A program made the position numbers and the translations under genes. This document shows positions 12,051-24,078 of a stretch of DNA of 64,000 bases, piece by piece (within the stretch, counting starts at the first letter, position 1; every line of letters begins with the position of its first letter). A model generated the notes under the pieces. That model saw nothing but the letters and a program-made list of their open reading frames with translations, ran no database searches and was not told where the DNA came from. The stretch is from Marasmius tenuissimus (Eukaryota > Basidiomycota > Agaricomycetes > Agaricales > Marasmiaceae). The stretch covers positions 1,488,001 through 1,552,000 of the forward strand of contig JAQOTA010000047.1 in the NCBI GenBank assembly GCA_029532415.1, in the 5' to 3' direction.

Positions 12051-13293
12051 CTACTCCTCCATCCTATCCTTATCCGCCTCCTCTTCTTCCGGAATCATTT
12101 CCACACTCTTCATTTTCTTCTGAAGGTTCTTTGGGGATTGAGATGCAGGCCTCTTGCTTGGCCTCGGCAAAGGTCCCTCCTCCCGATCCTCTTCCTCTTC
12201 CTCATCCGCTTCCGTGTCTTCTTTGCCTTCATCTGAGCTATCCAGAAAGTCCACTCCCCAGACACTCAACAGGAGTTGGATTCCGCGATTGATTTGGCAC
12301 AAATCCTTCTCCACTGTCAGCGCCAAGTGGACTGGTTTCCCTCCTGCAGCCTTCCATTTTCCTTCCGAGCTTTTTGATTTCATCGACCCGGCATCCGACC
12401 CACTTCCATCACCACTTCCATCCAGAAACACGCACTTTGCCTTCCTCTTCCAACACTGAAAGCAGGCGTTGTTCTTCCCTCGGAAGTTTGTGCCGGTGTT
12501 GAGATTCCTCCAGCATTCTGCATCCTGCACGGAACACCTGTTGCAAGCTGTAATGAACTTAGACTTATTTCACGAGAAGGAGAATCGGTACTCACATATT
12601 GGAAGGAGAGGTCCAAATCCTACCTCTTCTGGATACATAATCTCCCTTCTGCAGTCCTTTGCTTTCCCTTTCTTCGTTTCCACACCTCCACCTCTGGTGG
12701 CCAACTTTTCTGCACTCTTCTTGCCTGCAGCAAATCCGGACTGGAAAATCATTTGTTGGGGATGTGTCAGCGAGGGGTAGAACTAAAAGGAAGTTTAAAA
12801 ATTTGGAATAAAATAAATCACATCCGGTCGGACACACCGATTCCCAGTCCATATCGATGGACCGTTTGTCGGTGTCAGAGAAGTGGTATTTGAATGGTTC
12901 AGATTTCACCTCTTCTGGAACCATCATTTCCCTCCAAATCTCCTCCTCTTCAGTCTCCCTCTGCTTCTGCCTTGCTTCCGCTCGACCATCCCATTCCCTT
13001 TGCAATTCTGCAAGTTTCTGTTCAGCATCCGCCTTCTCTTTCTCCCAATCCGCAATCCTTCGGTCTATCTCCTCCTGTTGCTCTGCATTCCATTTGTTCC
13101 GCTTCTTCGTCCAAGATTTGACATCGGACTTGAACTCCGCTGTTCCCTTCTCTTCCTCATTTTCCGAGTATCGACGTAGGTATTCAAGGACCTTGGGTTT
13201 TTCCGTAATATATTCCAGGATCGTTCTGTTCGGACAAGGGGTTGTGAATTCGAGAATGGAAGGAGTTGGTGAACAAGAAGGGGTGGGAGACAT
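12051..13293 (-). CDS. antisense spliced gene inside the gypsy element: coiled-coil, double CX2CX6C protein
   Basis: Three exons give an unbroken 380-codon reading: 13293-12838, 12782-12596 and 12547-12051. The introns are 55 bp (GTGTGT...TTTTAG) and 48 bp (GTGAGT...TTACAG), and the frame is kept across both. The N-terminal part has a charged coiled coil (EEIDRRIADWEKEKADAEQ region). Exon 3 opens with CNRCSVQDAEC, and about 16 residues later CFQCWKRKAKC, i.e. two CX2CX6C units as in Zn2Cys6 clusters though with a longer linker. The tail is acidic and Lys/Glu-rich. A TATATAAG lies about 50 bp upstream of the ATG. It runs opposite to pol, between the pol end and the 3' LTR, and unlike pol has no stops. 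Function is unknown; nucleic-acid binding is an inference from the cysteine pattern. Confidence 0.72.
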
Positions 13294-13342
13294 GATGTTG
13301 ATGAGTTGGGGGAAATGAAGTTGGGATTCGCTTGGTGCGCTT

Positions 13343-13350
13343 CTTATATA
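13343..13350 (-). promoter_or_regulatory. TATA box of the antisense gene
   Basis: TATATAAG on the minus strand lies 50-57 bp upstream of the antisense ATG at 13293. The gypsy polypurine tract and 3' LTR lie further upstream on that strand. Confidence 0.5.
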
Positions 13351-13520
13351 TCTTTTTGCTATTTGTTCCTTGTTTGGTTTCCAGAATATTCTTTCATGTT
13401 CCAGCACGTTCTATTGACTCATCACGTTTTTATTGTTTTATGTCTTCTTTCCGATTGCTTCCAAACTTTTACATCTTACGATTTTCTTCTTACTTCCTCT
13501 GCGGCTCTCAAGGCGAGAGC

Positions 13521-13536
13521 CTTAAGAGGGGGATAC
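13521..13536 (+). other. gypsy polypurine tract
   Basis: The run AAGAGGGGGA directly precedes the TGTTAC start of the 3' LTR. Confidence 0.75.
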
Positions 13537-14262
13537 TGTTACATCCATGCCGGTTCTGGGGTTTCTGAAGGCTTCTATCCACCTTCCAGAGATTCCGATA
13601 CTCAGAATCTACTTTATGTTTCTCTTTACTTCACAATCCTTTCCAGAACATGACTTTGGATTCTGACGTTGTGTCCCCAATACTTACAGATTGGAGATAC
13701 ATATACACTGTTCATTTCTGAGTAGTCTGTAAGCTCTACATTCCGACATTCTGCTTTCCATTCTATCATGACTCATCCTGTACATTCCATTTTGACATTT
13801 CATTTCCGATTCATCCCTGACTCCAGGACTTCGCCCTCCGTCTTGGATTCCGTACTGTACATACATTCTCTCCTGCTCTTGACTCACTTCTGTTATTACA
13901 ATCGCCGGAACCCCTTCGGGGGCCCCGGAGACCGATACATATATAAGCTAGATACTTCACAACTTGTATTCTTCAGAATTAAAATCAACTTGGTTTCTGT
14001 TTTATCTCATTCATCTCATTCTGTCTCATTCTCTCTATCTCTTCTATATCTTTATCCTCCTTTCCCTTCCGGTTAAGGACAGTCAAAGACAACTCAACTC
14101 AACAGTGTCGTTGGCGAAACCTTTAACTATTGTCCAACCATCTGTTCGGCCTTCCGGTTGTCGGAACCTCTCTCCAACTCTGACTAGTCCATTCTGACAC
14201 GTCAGCTTCCGTCTTTTCCGCTTGGACTTCCATCCGGCTGTCATATTCACACGATCCTAACA
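13537..14262 (+). repeat. 3' LTR of the gypsy element, complete
   Basis: The LTR is 726 bp with TGTTA/TAACA ends and a TATATAAG box at 13940-13947. Its right part equals 1-300. The next base is in frame-disrupted copia gag-pol. Confidence 0.93.
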
Positions 14263-16145
14263 CCATCAAGCGATTCATATTCAGCAAAATCATTCATGTC
14301 ATTCGTGAAATGAGAGGAGGCACCAGAATCAAGGAGCCAACCCTGTGTGTTGTTCACACTTTTCTTTCCCTTACATTGAGTACATCCCACAAAGTGGGTC
14401 AAAATAGCATTGCAAAAATTTACAAGTGATACCAGGTCACTACGACTACTGCGCGCACTACTGATACTAACTAATTGAGAGCAGCGCTGTAGGTTTGTAT
14501 CAGCTTGGGAAAGCAGGTCAAGATATGTGACTTGCCTGTCATTGTGGAACAATCCAAGAGAGACGTCATCCAGGACATCCTCAACCCCTGCAGCTTCAGC
14601 AATATCGTTGTCAACATCATTACTGAATAGAGAGGTCATGTCTTCCATGCTGTCGTCAGATCCCCAGTCCATCTCTACATCTTCATCAGGATCAGTGCTG
14701 CGAGCACATTTAGAAGAAGTAGAAGAAGGACATCCAGCTCCTTCATCTTCCAAATTGTCCTCCAGAACTCGCTTGGACGAGGAACCAGGCTTCAAGATAT
14801 GATCCTGGAGTGAACGATTGGCAGCAGATGTGATGATCTGTTCGAACGGTTTGAGATGCCACACCGTCTTAGGTACACCAAGTCTGTCAGCAAGGGAACG
14901 CGCTTCACGTACATCATCAAATACTGACTTGGATGGCTTGAAGCCAGTGAAGGGCTGCATGGCAGCCAGATTCTTCTTGACAGCGGGAGCGACAGTGCTG
15001 TCACAAGACCTATCCCAGTGACCAGTGAAGTGCGCTGGGGGCGGTGATCCCCTAGCACGGCTAGGAGGGGCGCTAGCAATCTCAGTGTGCAAGGAGTTGT
15101 TGACCATGTTCAATGCAATACGTTCCTTGCAGTCAGTGATCGAGGAGTAAGGACGGACAGGAGAAGGGGAAGCAACAACAGATGCGTAGGACGCAAGATG
15201 GGAGTGACCATGAGACCGATTGTTACTGCTGTTACTACTGGCGTTGCTGGGACCCTGGTGCTGGTTAATACCACTGTGGGTTCCATGCTGCTGCTGCTTC
15301 TTCTTCTTACCCTTGTTCTGGTTCGAAGATTGGTGTTGCTGCTGCTGCTGTGGAGGGTGAGTGTTGGTCTGCTGCTGATACCCACGCTGCTGACGTTGCT
15401 GCTGCGGGCACTGCTGCTGACCAAACGATGGTTCATGATTTCCAGTACGCTTGACCACAGAGAGGCAGTTGGCAAGCTGGGGGTTCTGGTGTTTGTATTC
15501 GACCATGATAGCATCATGGACAACAGAGACAGTGAGGGCATTGACATCCTCAGGATCCCTGACATAGTCATGAAGAGATTTAGAGGAGGCGGCATCCCAT
15601 TTGGGAGGAATAGCGGTGATGAGCAAGAGGGCTTTGATCAACTCGGGGGGAACCACTCCTACCTCAGAGAGTCGTTTGATGTAGGACTTGAACTTGGTGA
15701 TTCCGGCTTGGGGATGAGAGGTGGTAAGTCTGAAAGAGACGAGTTTAACAAAGTCGCCATAGATGGCAGACAAAGTGGGCTCACCGTAGGTGAGGTTCAG
15801 CTGTTCCCAAGCCTTCTGGGTGTTCATATCCTTCATAGGATCAAAGACTTCCTTGGTAGTGGTGATCTGGATGATTCCCATGAGCTGGAGATCTTCCTTG
15901 TCCCATGCAAGACTTTCCTTGACCCACGCAGCGTGCTCCTCAGGAGTGACAGTGTCACGGACAATAGGAGTAACCCCCTCAGGGCTAGTAACATGGCCAA
16001 GAGGCATAGAGGGATGTGGTTTGTCACCAGTGAGATGACCATAAAGACCTTGGGTCTTAGTCACGGCTTCCATCTCACTGTAGTAGACTTGTTCAAAGTT
16101 GGTGCCGTTGAAGTGACCAGAGAAGTATTTCTTAACGTCGAACAT
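14263..16145 (-). CDS. gag: copia gag and protease N-terminus, truncated by the gypsy insertion
   Basis: The ATG at 16145 starts a reading of about 628 codons without stops. It begins with a UBN2-like gag region, continues with a Gln/His-rich segment (about 15260-15420), acidic stretches, CTQCKGKK, and ends in the protease motif LLDSGASSHFTND at about 14290-14330. The frame then runs into gypsy LTR bases and stops at 14247. The same CX2CKGKK plus DSGASSHFT block is found in the inner copia polyprotein. The gag part looks intact even though the element is cut. Confidence 0.88.
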
Positions 16146-16405
16146 GGTAGTAAGAGGTTGAGAGGTTTGGTGTTGGATCTAGAAAAGACAGCATCAGCAT
16201 GCATCTAATCAACACAGGGAGCAACCATAAAGGTGCTATGCTCAACGAGGAGCATTGGATCCTTGAGATCCAATGTCGTCAAAGAATGTACATGAATGCC
16301 ATAGATTGATCACTCAATCAAGAGGTCAATGGCAACATGCAGGTCTAGCATAGCTAGCTGATGACAGTGGCCTAGGGGTGCTTGTTATTGTAGTCGGGCT
16401 AACCA

Positions 16406-16417
16406 GGGCCCATAACC
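16406..16417 (-). promoter_or_regulatory. primer-binding site of the second copia element
   Basis: On the minus strand it reads GGTTATGGGCCC, identical to 4402-4413, directly after the LTR end. Its complement is an initiator-tRNA anticodon arm. Confidence 0.65.
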
Positions 16418-16740
16418 TGATGAGCCAGCATGATGCCTAGCGCAGAGGACTACAACATGGCTACACCACTACTTACCAGAGAAGAGTTTAGAGAGATAGA
16501 GGCGAGACGTAGAAGCTCAAGCACACTGTAAATTCAGGTAGAGAACTATGAGCTTATATACATGAAGATACAATAGAACTACCATATAAGGACGACAATA
16601 GAAATTGTACATATGAGCATAGTGAACAACAGACAAATGGAACAATAGCAAATGCATTGTCCCGCATAATACAATCTGCGGGAAGTATGAACCGGGACTT
16701 CAGATGTACCGGGATCTAATTATAGTCCATGGATTCAACA
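16418..16740 (-). repeat. 5' LTR of the second copia element
   Basis: On the minus strand it starts TGTTGAATCC, identical to the start of the inner copia LTR, and ends ...CATCA just before the primer site. Length is 323 bp. Confidence 0.8.
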
Positions 16741-18000
16741 TTTTTTTTGTTCAAATGTCCGAGTTTTTGAGATTGTGGGCCTCAAAAACTCAAGTCCAGC
16801 CTTCAAAAGCAAACAAGACGCCCGGAGCACAAAAAAGTTTGACCCAGAAAAGTAAAAATTCAATGAACAATATATATATTGGCTATGCCGGTTGAAACTG
16901 CAGTCAACCGGGTTGGGCGGTTCCAAAACTGGACTTACAGTTCCAAATTGGTTTTCAAACCGCTGGAACTGGACCATCTGGTAATGGACATCGTAAATAG
17001 AAGAGCTAAACTATACACTATAAGTGCAGGTGAACCTAACACTGACCACTCGACAGATCTAGAATGACAACGACAAATAAAAGACCACTCGACAGGCCAA
17101 TGAATACAACACAATAACAACGGAAACGATGGTTCAGACTTAGAACAACTCAAGTAACTTCAATATGAATTAAAACTCCTTAGATTTCTTTACAAACACG
17201 GTACTTGTCACAGAAACCGGGCAATGCTCTAGGTGAATACAATACTGCTTTAATGCCAATGCGTGTGGGCAGATGTTCCGAACTTTCCTACTGGTATGGG
17301 TAGTACTTGCTGGGCAACCTACATAAATCCTACGTCCTTATATACCAAGGGGTGTCACCCGGGCATCTCGGTTATATGGGGTAGGGGGGAGGGGGGGTCC
17401 CCAAGCCGTTAAGGTCAAAAAGTGACCCCCCTTGAGCGGACATTGGGGGTCTAGGGAGACCTTTCATAACATTTTGACACTCATTCAGAGTGCTCAGAGG
17501 CTGAAGATTGAAGTAGATGGCCAATAAGGCCCAAAATTAGATGTTTTTGTCGAGTTTTTGTCCCAAAATTCAGTGTGAACAGGTGTGAACTGCACGGAGC
17601 ACCAGACTTGGAAGGTATGCTGAAGTCTGGAATTTGGGTTTCGTGCCTTCGTATTGGACATATGATTCCCTCAAGCAACCCACTTGAGTCCTACCGTATT
17701 CAGAGGCTCTCAGTACTTTCTAAGCAACATTAGCACCAACTGAGACTGAGAACTACATTGTCAGGATGTGTTCAATAGGTGGAGTGGGCATGCGACAGTG
17801 GGAAATACCTTCCCAAAATGGTAGGAGGGAGGGGGGAGGGGGGACCCAAACAGACCAACAGAACTATATGTGCAATTCCAAGTTCTCTCATTGGCTCTAG
17901 CAGTTTTCTGGCTCAGTCATCCTGGATGTCCGGAAGTAAAGGGTTCTAGGCCCTGGTCTCTCTCCCGGTGTAGCCTTTCTTTCTGTTGCTCTCTGCTCTT
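16741..18000. other. non-coding flank with a palindrome and two G-rich tracts
   Basis: No convincing gene is seen. CCGGTTGA (16888-16895) and TCAACCGG (16904-16911) form a perfect 8-bp inverted repeat. G-rich tracts with several runs of four or more G lie at 17378-17397 and 17824-17843. Both could form G-quadruplexes on the plus strand. Confidence 0.5.
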
Positions 18001-18888
18001 GTTCCAATCTTCGCAGACAATCACGACTCAATCACCTACATGCCTGCATTAATATTCTGGGACTGAGCTCCTGACGGGCAATGGCCTGTAGCAAAACTGA
18101 TTCGAGAGTTCTACAAAGGTGCGTCATGATCGTTTTACGAGAGTTCCTGAGACTCTAACAGTCTAACGTGGTGCTATAGAAATCTACCCTGCTCACCCCG
18201 ACGGAGTAATGACAGGTGATCTCCCGTATCATCGACTCTGGCGACTAGCTTCGCTCAGCTCTACTATCATTTTATGGCCTTACTCTTCCAACACTTCATG
18301 CTGTCTTGACACACCTGTCCAGTGGCTGTCTTCTTCTAATCTCAAGCCGATAGCGCACAGGCCTTTCTATATGAACCCACAGCTATTTCCCAGGACACCT
18401 ACAATGAGCTCTCTAGGATTACTCCTCTAGTAGAGAAGTATGCGCATGCAATCATGCGGGTTGGATTCCTTAGTATGGTTATGGCTCAAATGCCCAGATA
18501 TGCAGAAACCTGGTGTAACGAGGTCTTCTTGGATGCTGCTCAAGAGCTGGTACTTCCTTTCAATGGTCGGCACCACTTCTTTGATATGTTCGACTAGAGT
18601 AGTACAATTCATAGTAATTCTTCAATAAAATATAGACCTCTGTCAGTCTCATTCTCCTTCATCGATAGGACGACTCGCTTAGCTTTCACCTCTTATGGTG
18701 CAAATTTTACCATCATTCCTTAATCTGCTACCACAATCTTGTCATGGATTCATCTTGCATTTTGAGCTGTCTACAAAGGTTAGTCTTCCCTGGTTGTCTA
18801 CCTCGAAGTCTTCTAATTGTTCTACAGCAATCCATCCTCCTTTTGAAAAGGCTATCATCCAGCTAGACACTCCAAGCGTGCTCGCCAA

Positions 18889-19404
18889 TTGGATGAGCTT
18901 TGCACTGGAAATCGAGAAGCTTATTTTGCTCTCTTCCCCCAGTTCTACATCTTATGTGGCCAAGCCAATCCATTCCTACAGGACACCATAGCTAGGCTCG
19001 ACCCCCTGCAGGATTTTCTATATCTTAGTCCCAAAACCAACAAAACCACCTTCCGCAATATCCTTGACACCCAGACCTGTCGGTACTCCCAGTCCATAGC
19101 CAAGATCAGTGTTCTCTCTATTTTGACGGCGCTCATCCCTGGTGCTCCTAGAGCCTGGGTTGATGTGGTGTTCAATGCTCTTCCAATCCTTACTCCTTGT
19201 GAAGCTGTACCTGTCAGGATGTTCTTCTACAATCCTGCAGAACCATTTGTAGGATGGCCCATTGTCCAGCTCCACCTCTGTCGGATGCCGATAGCAGTCC
19301 TAACGTTTCTGGTCTGGAACTTAGCCCATACAATGCCTCTCTTAACTTTAGTATGGAATCCTTCTAACAGTTACTGTTGTATATTAAAGGTCTTCTTAGT
19401 TTAA
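18889..19404 (+). CDS. unrecognised open frame, possibly part of a decayed gene
   Basis: This is an open stretch of about 170 codons rich in Leu, Pro and Phe. Adjoining open stretches in other frames (18209-18430 and 18695-18991) suggest either introns or a decayed gene between about 18.2 and 19.4 kb. I recognise no domain and cannot name a start with confidence. Confidence 0.2.
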   Translation: MDELCTGNREAYFALFPQFYILCGQANPFLQDTIARLDPLQDFLYLSPKTNKTTFRNILDTQTCRYSQSIAKISVLSILTALIPGAPRAWVDVVFNALPILTPCEAVPVRMFFYNPAEPFVGWPIVQLHLCRMPIAVLTFLVWNLAHTMPLLTLVWNPSNSYCCILKVFLV

Positions 19405-21254
19405 CTGTCGGTAGTGCCAGCTAGCCTCTTAGAAGAGGAATATTCTTGCTCCATAGACATACATCATGTTGAATGTGATGGATATCATGTGATACATTGT
19501 TGACGTGTTGTTTATGCGTCACACACTATTTATAGAGCTACGCCTCTATGAACACTTGCGTCTTCATGCAAGAAGTATCTACGTAGCTATTGCTTCACAA
19601 ATGACACTATAGATACCTGCTACGTATGTAGTTGCATCAAGTATGATGCTCATAGTCCTTAGTGTGAGGCACAACAGACTTTAGAAGCTAAGCAGGCCAA
19701 TAGGACTGCAGACACACTCATTACTATTATGACTATATGGCTAAATACCTACTTCTAGTAGTAGTTTCATACGATGGTAATGACTAGCTTCAGAAAATAT
19801 AGTCAGACATGTTCAGTCAAACTCATGTGAAGTGAACACTGATGTCGGGATGATTGACCTATTAATCAATGTGTAGTATCCTCCACTGATACCTTGTGTA
19901 CCCTGTATTGTTCTATTATTGACACGGGCTTCTTCAGGATAACCGGACACAAATCTGTAGTCCTGGCAAGGGCTTACTTGAGGGACCAGCGTGTGTGTAT
20001 ATAGCCACCGCTTGGAACCAGAGAGGGTAATGAGATCCACACAACAAATCCTACCTTCAAAAGAGATGAAACAGGACAGAGTAATCTGATTTCAGCCCTT
20101 CGCCATTTGGTGACCTTGTACACCTGCAGGCACATCTCCTTGGTGGGGAATACTCTTGAAATTCTCAATTATGCTTCTGGAACTCGGTTGCCAGAACTTC
20201 AAATACTTTGTTCCCTGAACTTTCTTTTTGTCAGCAGTGACCTTCTAATCCCGCTTATTGAGTGTCTGGAGCATTGTGATGTGATTTCTTTATCAGTTTG
20301 GTGGATACTAGGGTTCATACTCTGGTGAAGCTCGGGATCTCCCGTTATGTCAGACTTTGCCGGTGATTGTGGTCGTGTTCACTTCAATTAGTCATTTAGT
20401 ACCATACCTGGAAAGTTGTATGGAGGCTCTAGATGATATGTATTACTATTTCTTGTTCTATAAGACAAAGATGCCAAAGCATCAATAGAGTATATGGAGT
20501 GGGAAGAGCAACGGCGGAAGAGTTTAGACGCTGAAGACTATGTATGGGCTGTATGTGGGCTGGGTTCGAAGTAGGCCAGTTGGCGCAAATATTGGGGCGA
20601 GCTCTTGAGTCAGTCAATGAAATAAATATAGCCGAGTGGTGCTCATACAAAGTGGCTACTTGTTCTTAACTCTTGAGCGATAGTCAACTGTGATGAGATG
20701 AATTCCAATCAGAGTTTTTTTATGTTGGATGAGTGCTCAGCGAATCAATTCATTCTAGCCATGACCTAATGGCCCAATAAGGAGGATGGTTCGCACTAAT
20801 CCCCAACAAGCATATGATCAATAGTCATGGAGGTTATACTCAGTAAAAGTCTCAGCATAGGAAGTGAAGATAGCAGTATTGTTGCTCTCCACCAATGATC
20901 GATTATCAGTGTTCTGCTATTGCTGCAAACCACATCGACCGTTCGACTTGGACTCACGTGCCAAGAAATAAGTCTTTTGTCATTAGTAAGAGTTCTTAAC
21001 TCCTAGCTCTACGTCTGATGATTGAGTCAAGCCACTATCAAGGTAGACTAGCCGGGTTTTACCCGTAAACATGTCTTTTTTTTTTTTTTCGATTGTTAAC
21101 TAACGGGTGACATGTAATAAGTAGGCAGAAGAATAAATGGTGAGCAAATCAACGCGATATCAAAGTATTACACACGTCAAAGCCTCGGAGAACCAGTGAC
21201 ATTTCTGATTCAAAATCAAGAATGAAAGTTTAACCAATGGGCTTGAGACGCCCA
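19405..21254. other. gene-poor interval
   Basis: Only short unrelated open stretches are present. A segment at about 19467-19676 starts TGTTG and ends CAACA with a TATTTATAG box, but it has no flanking duplication. A T-tract of about 15 bp lies near 21076. Nothing else can be supported. Confidence 0.4.
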
Positions 21255-22692
21255 TTAAGCCATCTTCATTGATCCCAAGGTGGTCTTGCTCCCACCAGAC
21301 GTGTTGTGCACGGTAACGGAGTTGCTTGTTGGTATGGTGACATTAGTTGAGAATGTTCCAGTCGAGTCCCACATGGAGTATTGTAGGTAGATAAGGACTA
21401 CTAGTAGGGTTGGGTAGATTCCCTGCAAGATCACGTTAAAGTTGATACCCAAATCATGAATGCTCAAGACCTTACCACCATTTGGATACTGCTAGTGGTG
21501 AATATTTGCTGAACAACCTGACCAGCAAAGATATTGGGAGGAGGCAAGAGAACAACAACTAGCTGAATGATCTGGCAAGCAGTGTCAGATATATGGAGTT
21601 TAATTGTTGAACAAAAGACTTACCCAGAGAATAGAATAGACAATACCAGACTCGAGGAAAAGCATGAGGACTTTTTCTGCTCGAGTACGTTGGCGACATT
21701 GACCGAGGTATTCCCTGACAGCCCTGCGGTAGACCCTGAATAACTAGGTCAGTCGCCAGTGACAACAACAACTAAGGCCCCCCTCAAGAAGGATAAAATG
21801 GCAGGGTGGATAACTAATGATGGTACACACCAGACTTTGTAACCAATAACCAGTGTGCCTGTGAGGTTGGCAGCCATAGATAGACTGAAGGTGGAGATTT
21901 GAAGCCTGTTACAAGTATCGGGGGTGATAACTGGCCAATTGTTTCTGGCATAGCATCCAAGAAATGCAAGAGAGCAGCCTAGTAAGGTTTGGTAATCTTG
22001 AGCCATGAGAGGGGAACAAGCAAACCCCACCTGTTGTAGCAAGTAGCAATACCAGTGGAACTAAAACTAGCCTCCTGTTCTCTGCACAAAGCTTCCAGGC
22101 TCTCCAAAGGACAATGGCATCTCCTATGACTGTCTGGAATGATCAAGAGGCAGTCAGGATCATTTTTGTGAGTCCAGATAGTTCCAAGGGACAAACCTCA
22201 AGGGGAAGCATAACCTGTATTGCAGAACCCAGGTGAACATATCTTTCAATGAACACCATTTCCTTTGCGCCATATGTCATATCAATGTTGTTGACTAGAA
22301 CAATCTGGATGTTTCGGAAGCAGAGATGTACAATTCCCCAAAATTCAAATGATGACATCGTGAACATGACCAGAAGAGCTGCTATCAAGGTCATCTTTGC
22401 TGCTCGTTTCCCTTCTCGAAGACTGCAAGTGGGCAACAGGAAAGATATTAAGCAATGGCCATGTGTATGTTTAGGATCAAGATTACAAACCCAAGAACAT
22501 TGAGAGCAGCTAAAAGAAGGAGGAGGTATATACCTGTGAGGGATGAGTAAAGACAATCATCAGCAGAAAACCAATAAGAGTCATACCATAGAATATAGCA
22601 CCAGTCAACACCTTGACTATATCCAGAACAGCACTGTTGGCCACACTGGAGACAATCACTGCATTCCCCTCAATAGTAGGTTCTGTATCCAT
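21255..22692 (-). CDS. multi-pass membrane protein, copy A of a five-copy family
   Basis: The ATG at 22692 opens exon 1, which reads VLDIVKVLTGAIFYG and is followed by a GTATGA intron. Further exons carry YLLLLLAAL, REGKRAAKM...SSFEFWGIV, the GDAIVLWRAW region, GCYARNNWPV...NLTGTLVIGYKVW, YRRAVREYLGQC...ESGIVYSILW, IIQLVVVLLPP and the terminal GIYPTLLVVLIYLQ. It stops at 21255. About seven hydrophobic segments separated by short introns give a 7-TM-like topology. No break is seen in the exons. It matches a common Agaricomycete membrane-protein type of unknown function and is not recognisably STE3. Its divergent neighbour is the secreted peptide gene at 24079. Confidence 0.7.
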
Positions 22693-24078
22693 TTGGGCTA
22701 TGAAGGAAAATAAAAAAGGGCTGAATGGGACACTTAGACAGAAGAAAGACTGTGATGGGCGCGAAGTTGGGAGGTTGGACCCCCCCCCCCCTGATTTTAA
22801 ACTCAAACAGAATGAAATGTATGTAATTCTACTGTTGCTTCGACCAGTCATCAGGGCAAGTGACCTTGTACCTTAATTATAAAGAAGGTGGCACCAAGTT
22901 CCCCCGGCACTAGTACGGGTTCCTCCAAGCTGCCCGAATGCGGACTCAAATTGCGGCGAGAGCTCGACTGGACAAAGATAGTAGCAGCGAGAGCGGACAC
23001 ATGTACCACATTTAAAGCACACCCTATAGTTCCGATGATCTAATTTTTTTGTGGTCCCAGTTGTCACGTACTCACGTATGGGTGACTAGAATTGATCTGA
23101 TAAAACACTGTATTGCAACTAATTTTACTCATCCTTGGAACCCATGTCCATCTGGCCAGTCCGCCAACCATTTGATACCATAGCACTCATGCTAGAACCT
23201 TCCTAAGCTCGGTGAAGGCAATGTATGATGCATGTTCCGGCTATGCCGCCATTTGCCGCCAACATCGAGTGTTGGTGCGCATGAGTCTGCTACTTCGTCG
23301 GTCAGCTACTTCTCCAGTCCGGTATACCTTAGCGGCCGTAAGAGACCCTTCAGTGAATTATCTCATGGCTCACGAGTCACTATACCATGCCTCAAGGTCG
23401 GTGGCACATCAGAGAACGCGGGACAGTGGGAAGAGTTCGGAGTTCAATAGTTATAGATAGATCACGGGTTCTAACCCTTCAGGGCCATATCGAGACTTAC
23501 CAAAAACAGGCTGTCTCTTGTTGTTCGGTAGATTGAGGTATCATCGGTTTTGTAAAACATCCTTAACAACACAGATCTGTTATAGGATATCAACTCTGAT
23601 CTCAAGCTTGCATCATGGGCAACTACAACTTCGCGGTACAAGAGATGCTGTGACTACAGCAACACCTAAGTAGATATCGCCACTGTCAAGTATGCTCGCG
23701 GCTCTGCACTTGGAGCCCCGTACTCCCGTGTTTTTTGGGCCGTTGACTTTTGTCTTAGATCCCCTTAAATACTTGTGAGATGCTAACTCCAGAAGAGAAT
23801 CAAGGTAAAAATTTGGCTCTAATCTTATAAATACTACTGAATCTGGTGACTTCAAGTCAAAAGTAATGCAGTATGCCCCCAGAACTCAATGTTAATGCCC
23901 GTTCCGGGAATAAGTAGTGTGCGATTTCCAAGCAATAGCGCATAACTATTCGTGCTGACATAAGCCCACACGATATAGCGCCCACCGAATGCTATGGTTT
24001 ACTTAGGAAAAGTCGTATAACTCGTTGCCTCTACACTATTACTCACAAACCCGCAATTTACCCAGTACATAATCAGGA
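22693..24078. other. intergenic region between the divergent copy A membrane gene and peptide S1
   Basis: This is the shared upstream region of two divergently oriented genes. It includes a C-tract near 22783-22792. No gene is supported inside it. Confidence 0.5.

Larger units (their letters stand above)
1..14262 (+). mobile_element. Ty3/gypsy chromovirus LTR retrotransposon, degenerate, interrupted by a copia element
   Basis: Both LTR ends are recognisable: a partial 5' LTR ending at 300 and a full 3' LTR at 13537-14262, with TGTTA...TAACA termini. Between them the domain order is gag, aspartic protease, reverse transcriptase, RNase H, integrase and chromodomain, which defines a chromovirus. 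The element starts before the window. It is split at 4291/10217 by a copia element and itself lies inside another copia gag-pol (junction 14262/14263). Many in-frame TGA codons and frameshifts make it non-autonomous. The 5-bp target duplication cannot be checked because the left end is off the window; the right flank begins CCATC. Confidence 0.93.
14263..16740 (-). mobile_element. second copia element (minus strand), 5' portion, interrupted by the gypsy insertion
   Basis: On the minus strand the order is LTR (16740-16418), iMet-type primer site (16417-16406), leader, then gag and the start of protease. The reading is cut at 14263 by the gypsy 3' LTR. The rest of the element should lie to the left of the gypsy element, beyond the window. 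Its LTR starts with the same ten bases as the inner copia LTR, so both are probably related families. Confidence 0.88.

Noticed and set aside
12857..13318. Plus-strand open frames of 75-153 codons
   Set aside because: They are shadows of the Glu/Lys-rich coiled-coil exon of the antisense gene.
15087..16208. A 373-codon open frame on the plus strand
   Set aside because: It is the complement of the copia gag reading on the minus strand, whose domains are recognisable.
19467..19676. Possible solo LTR (TGTTG...CAACA with a TATA-like box)
   Set aside because: No matching target duplication and no second copy in the window.
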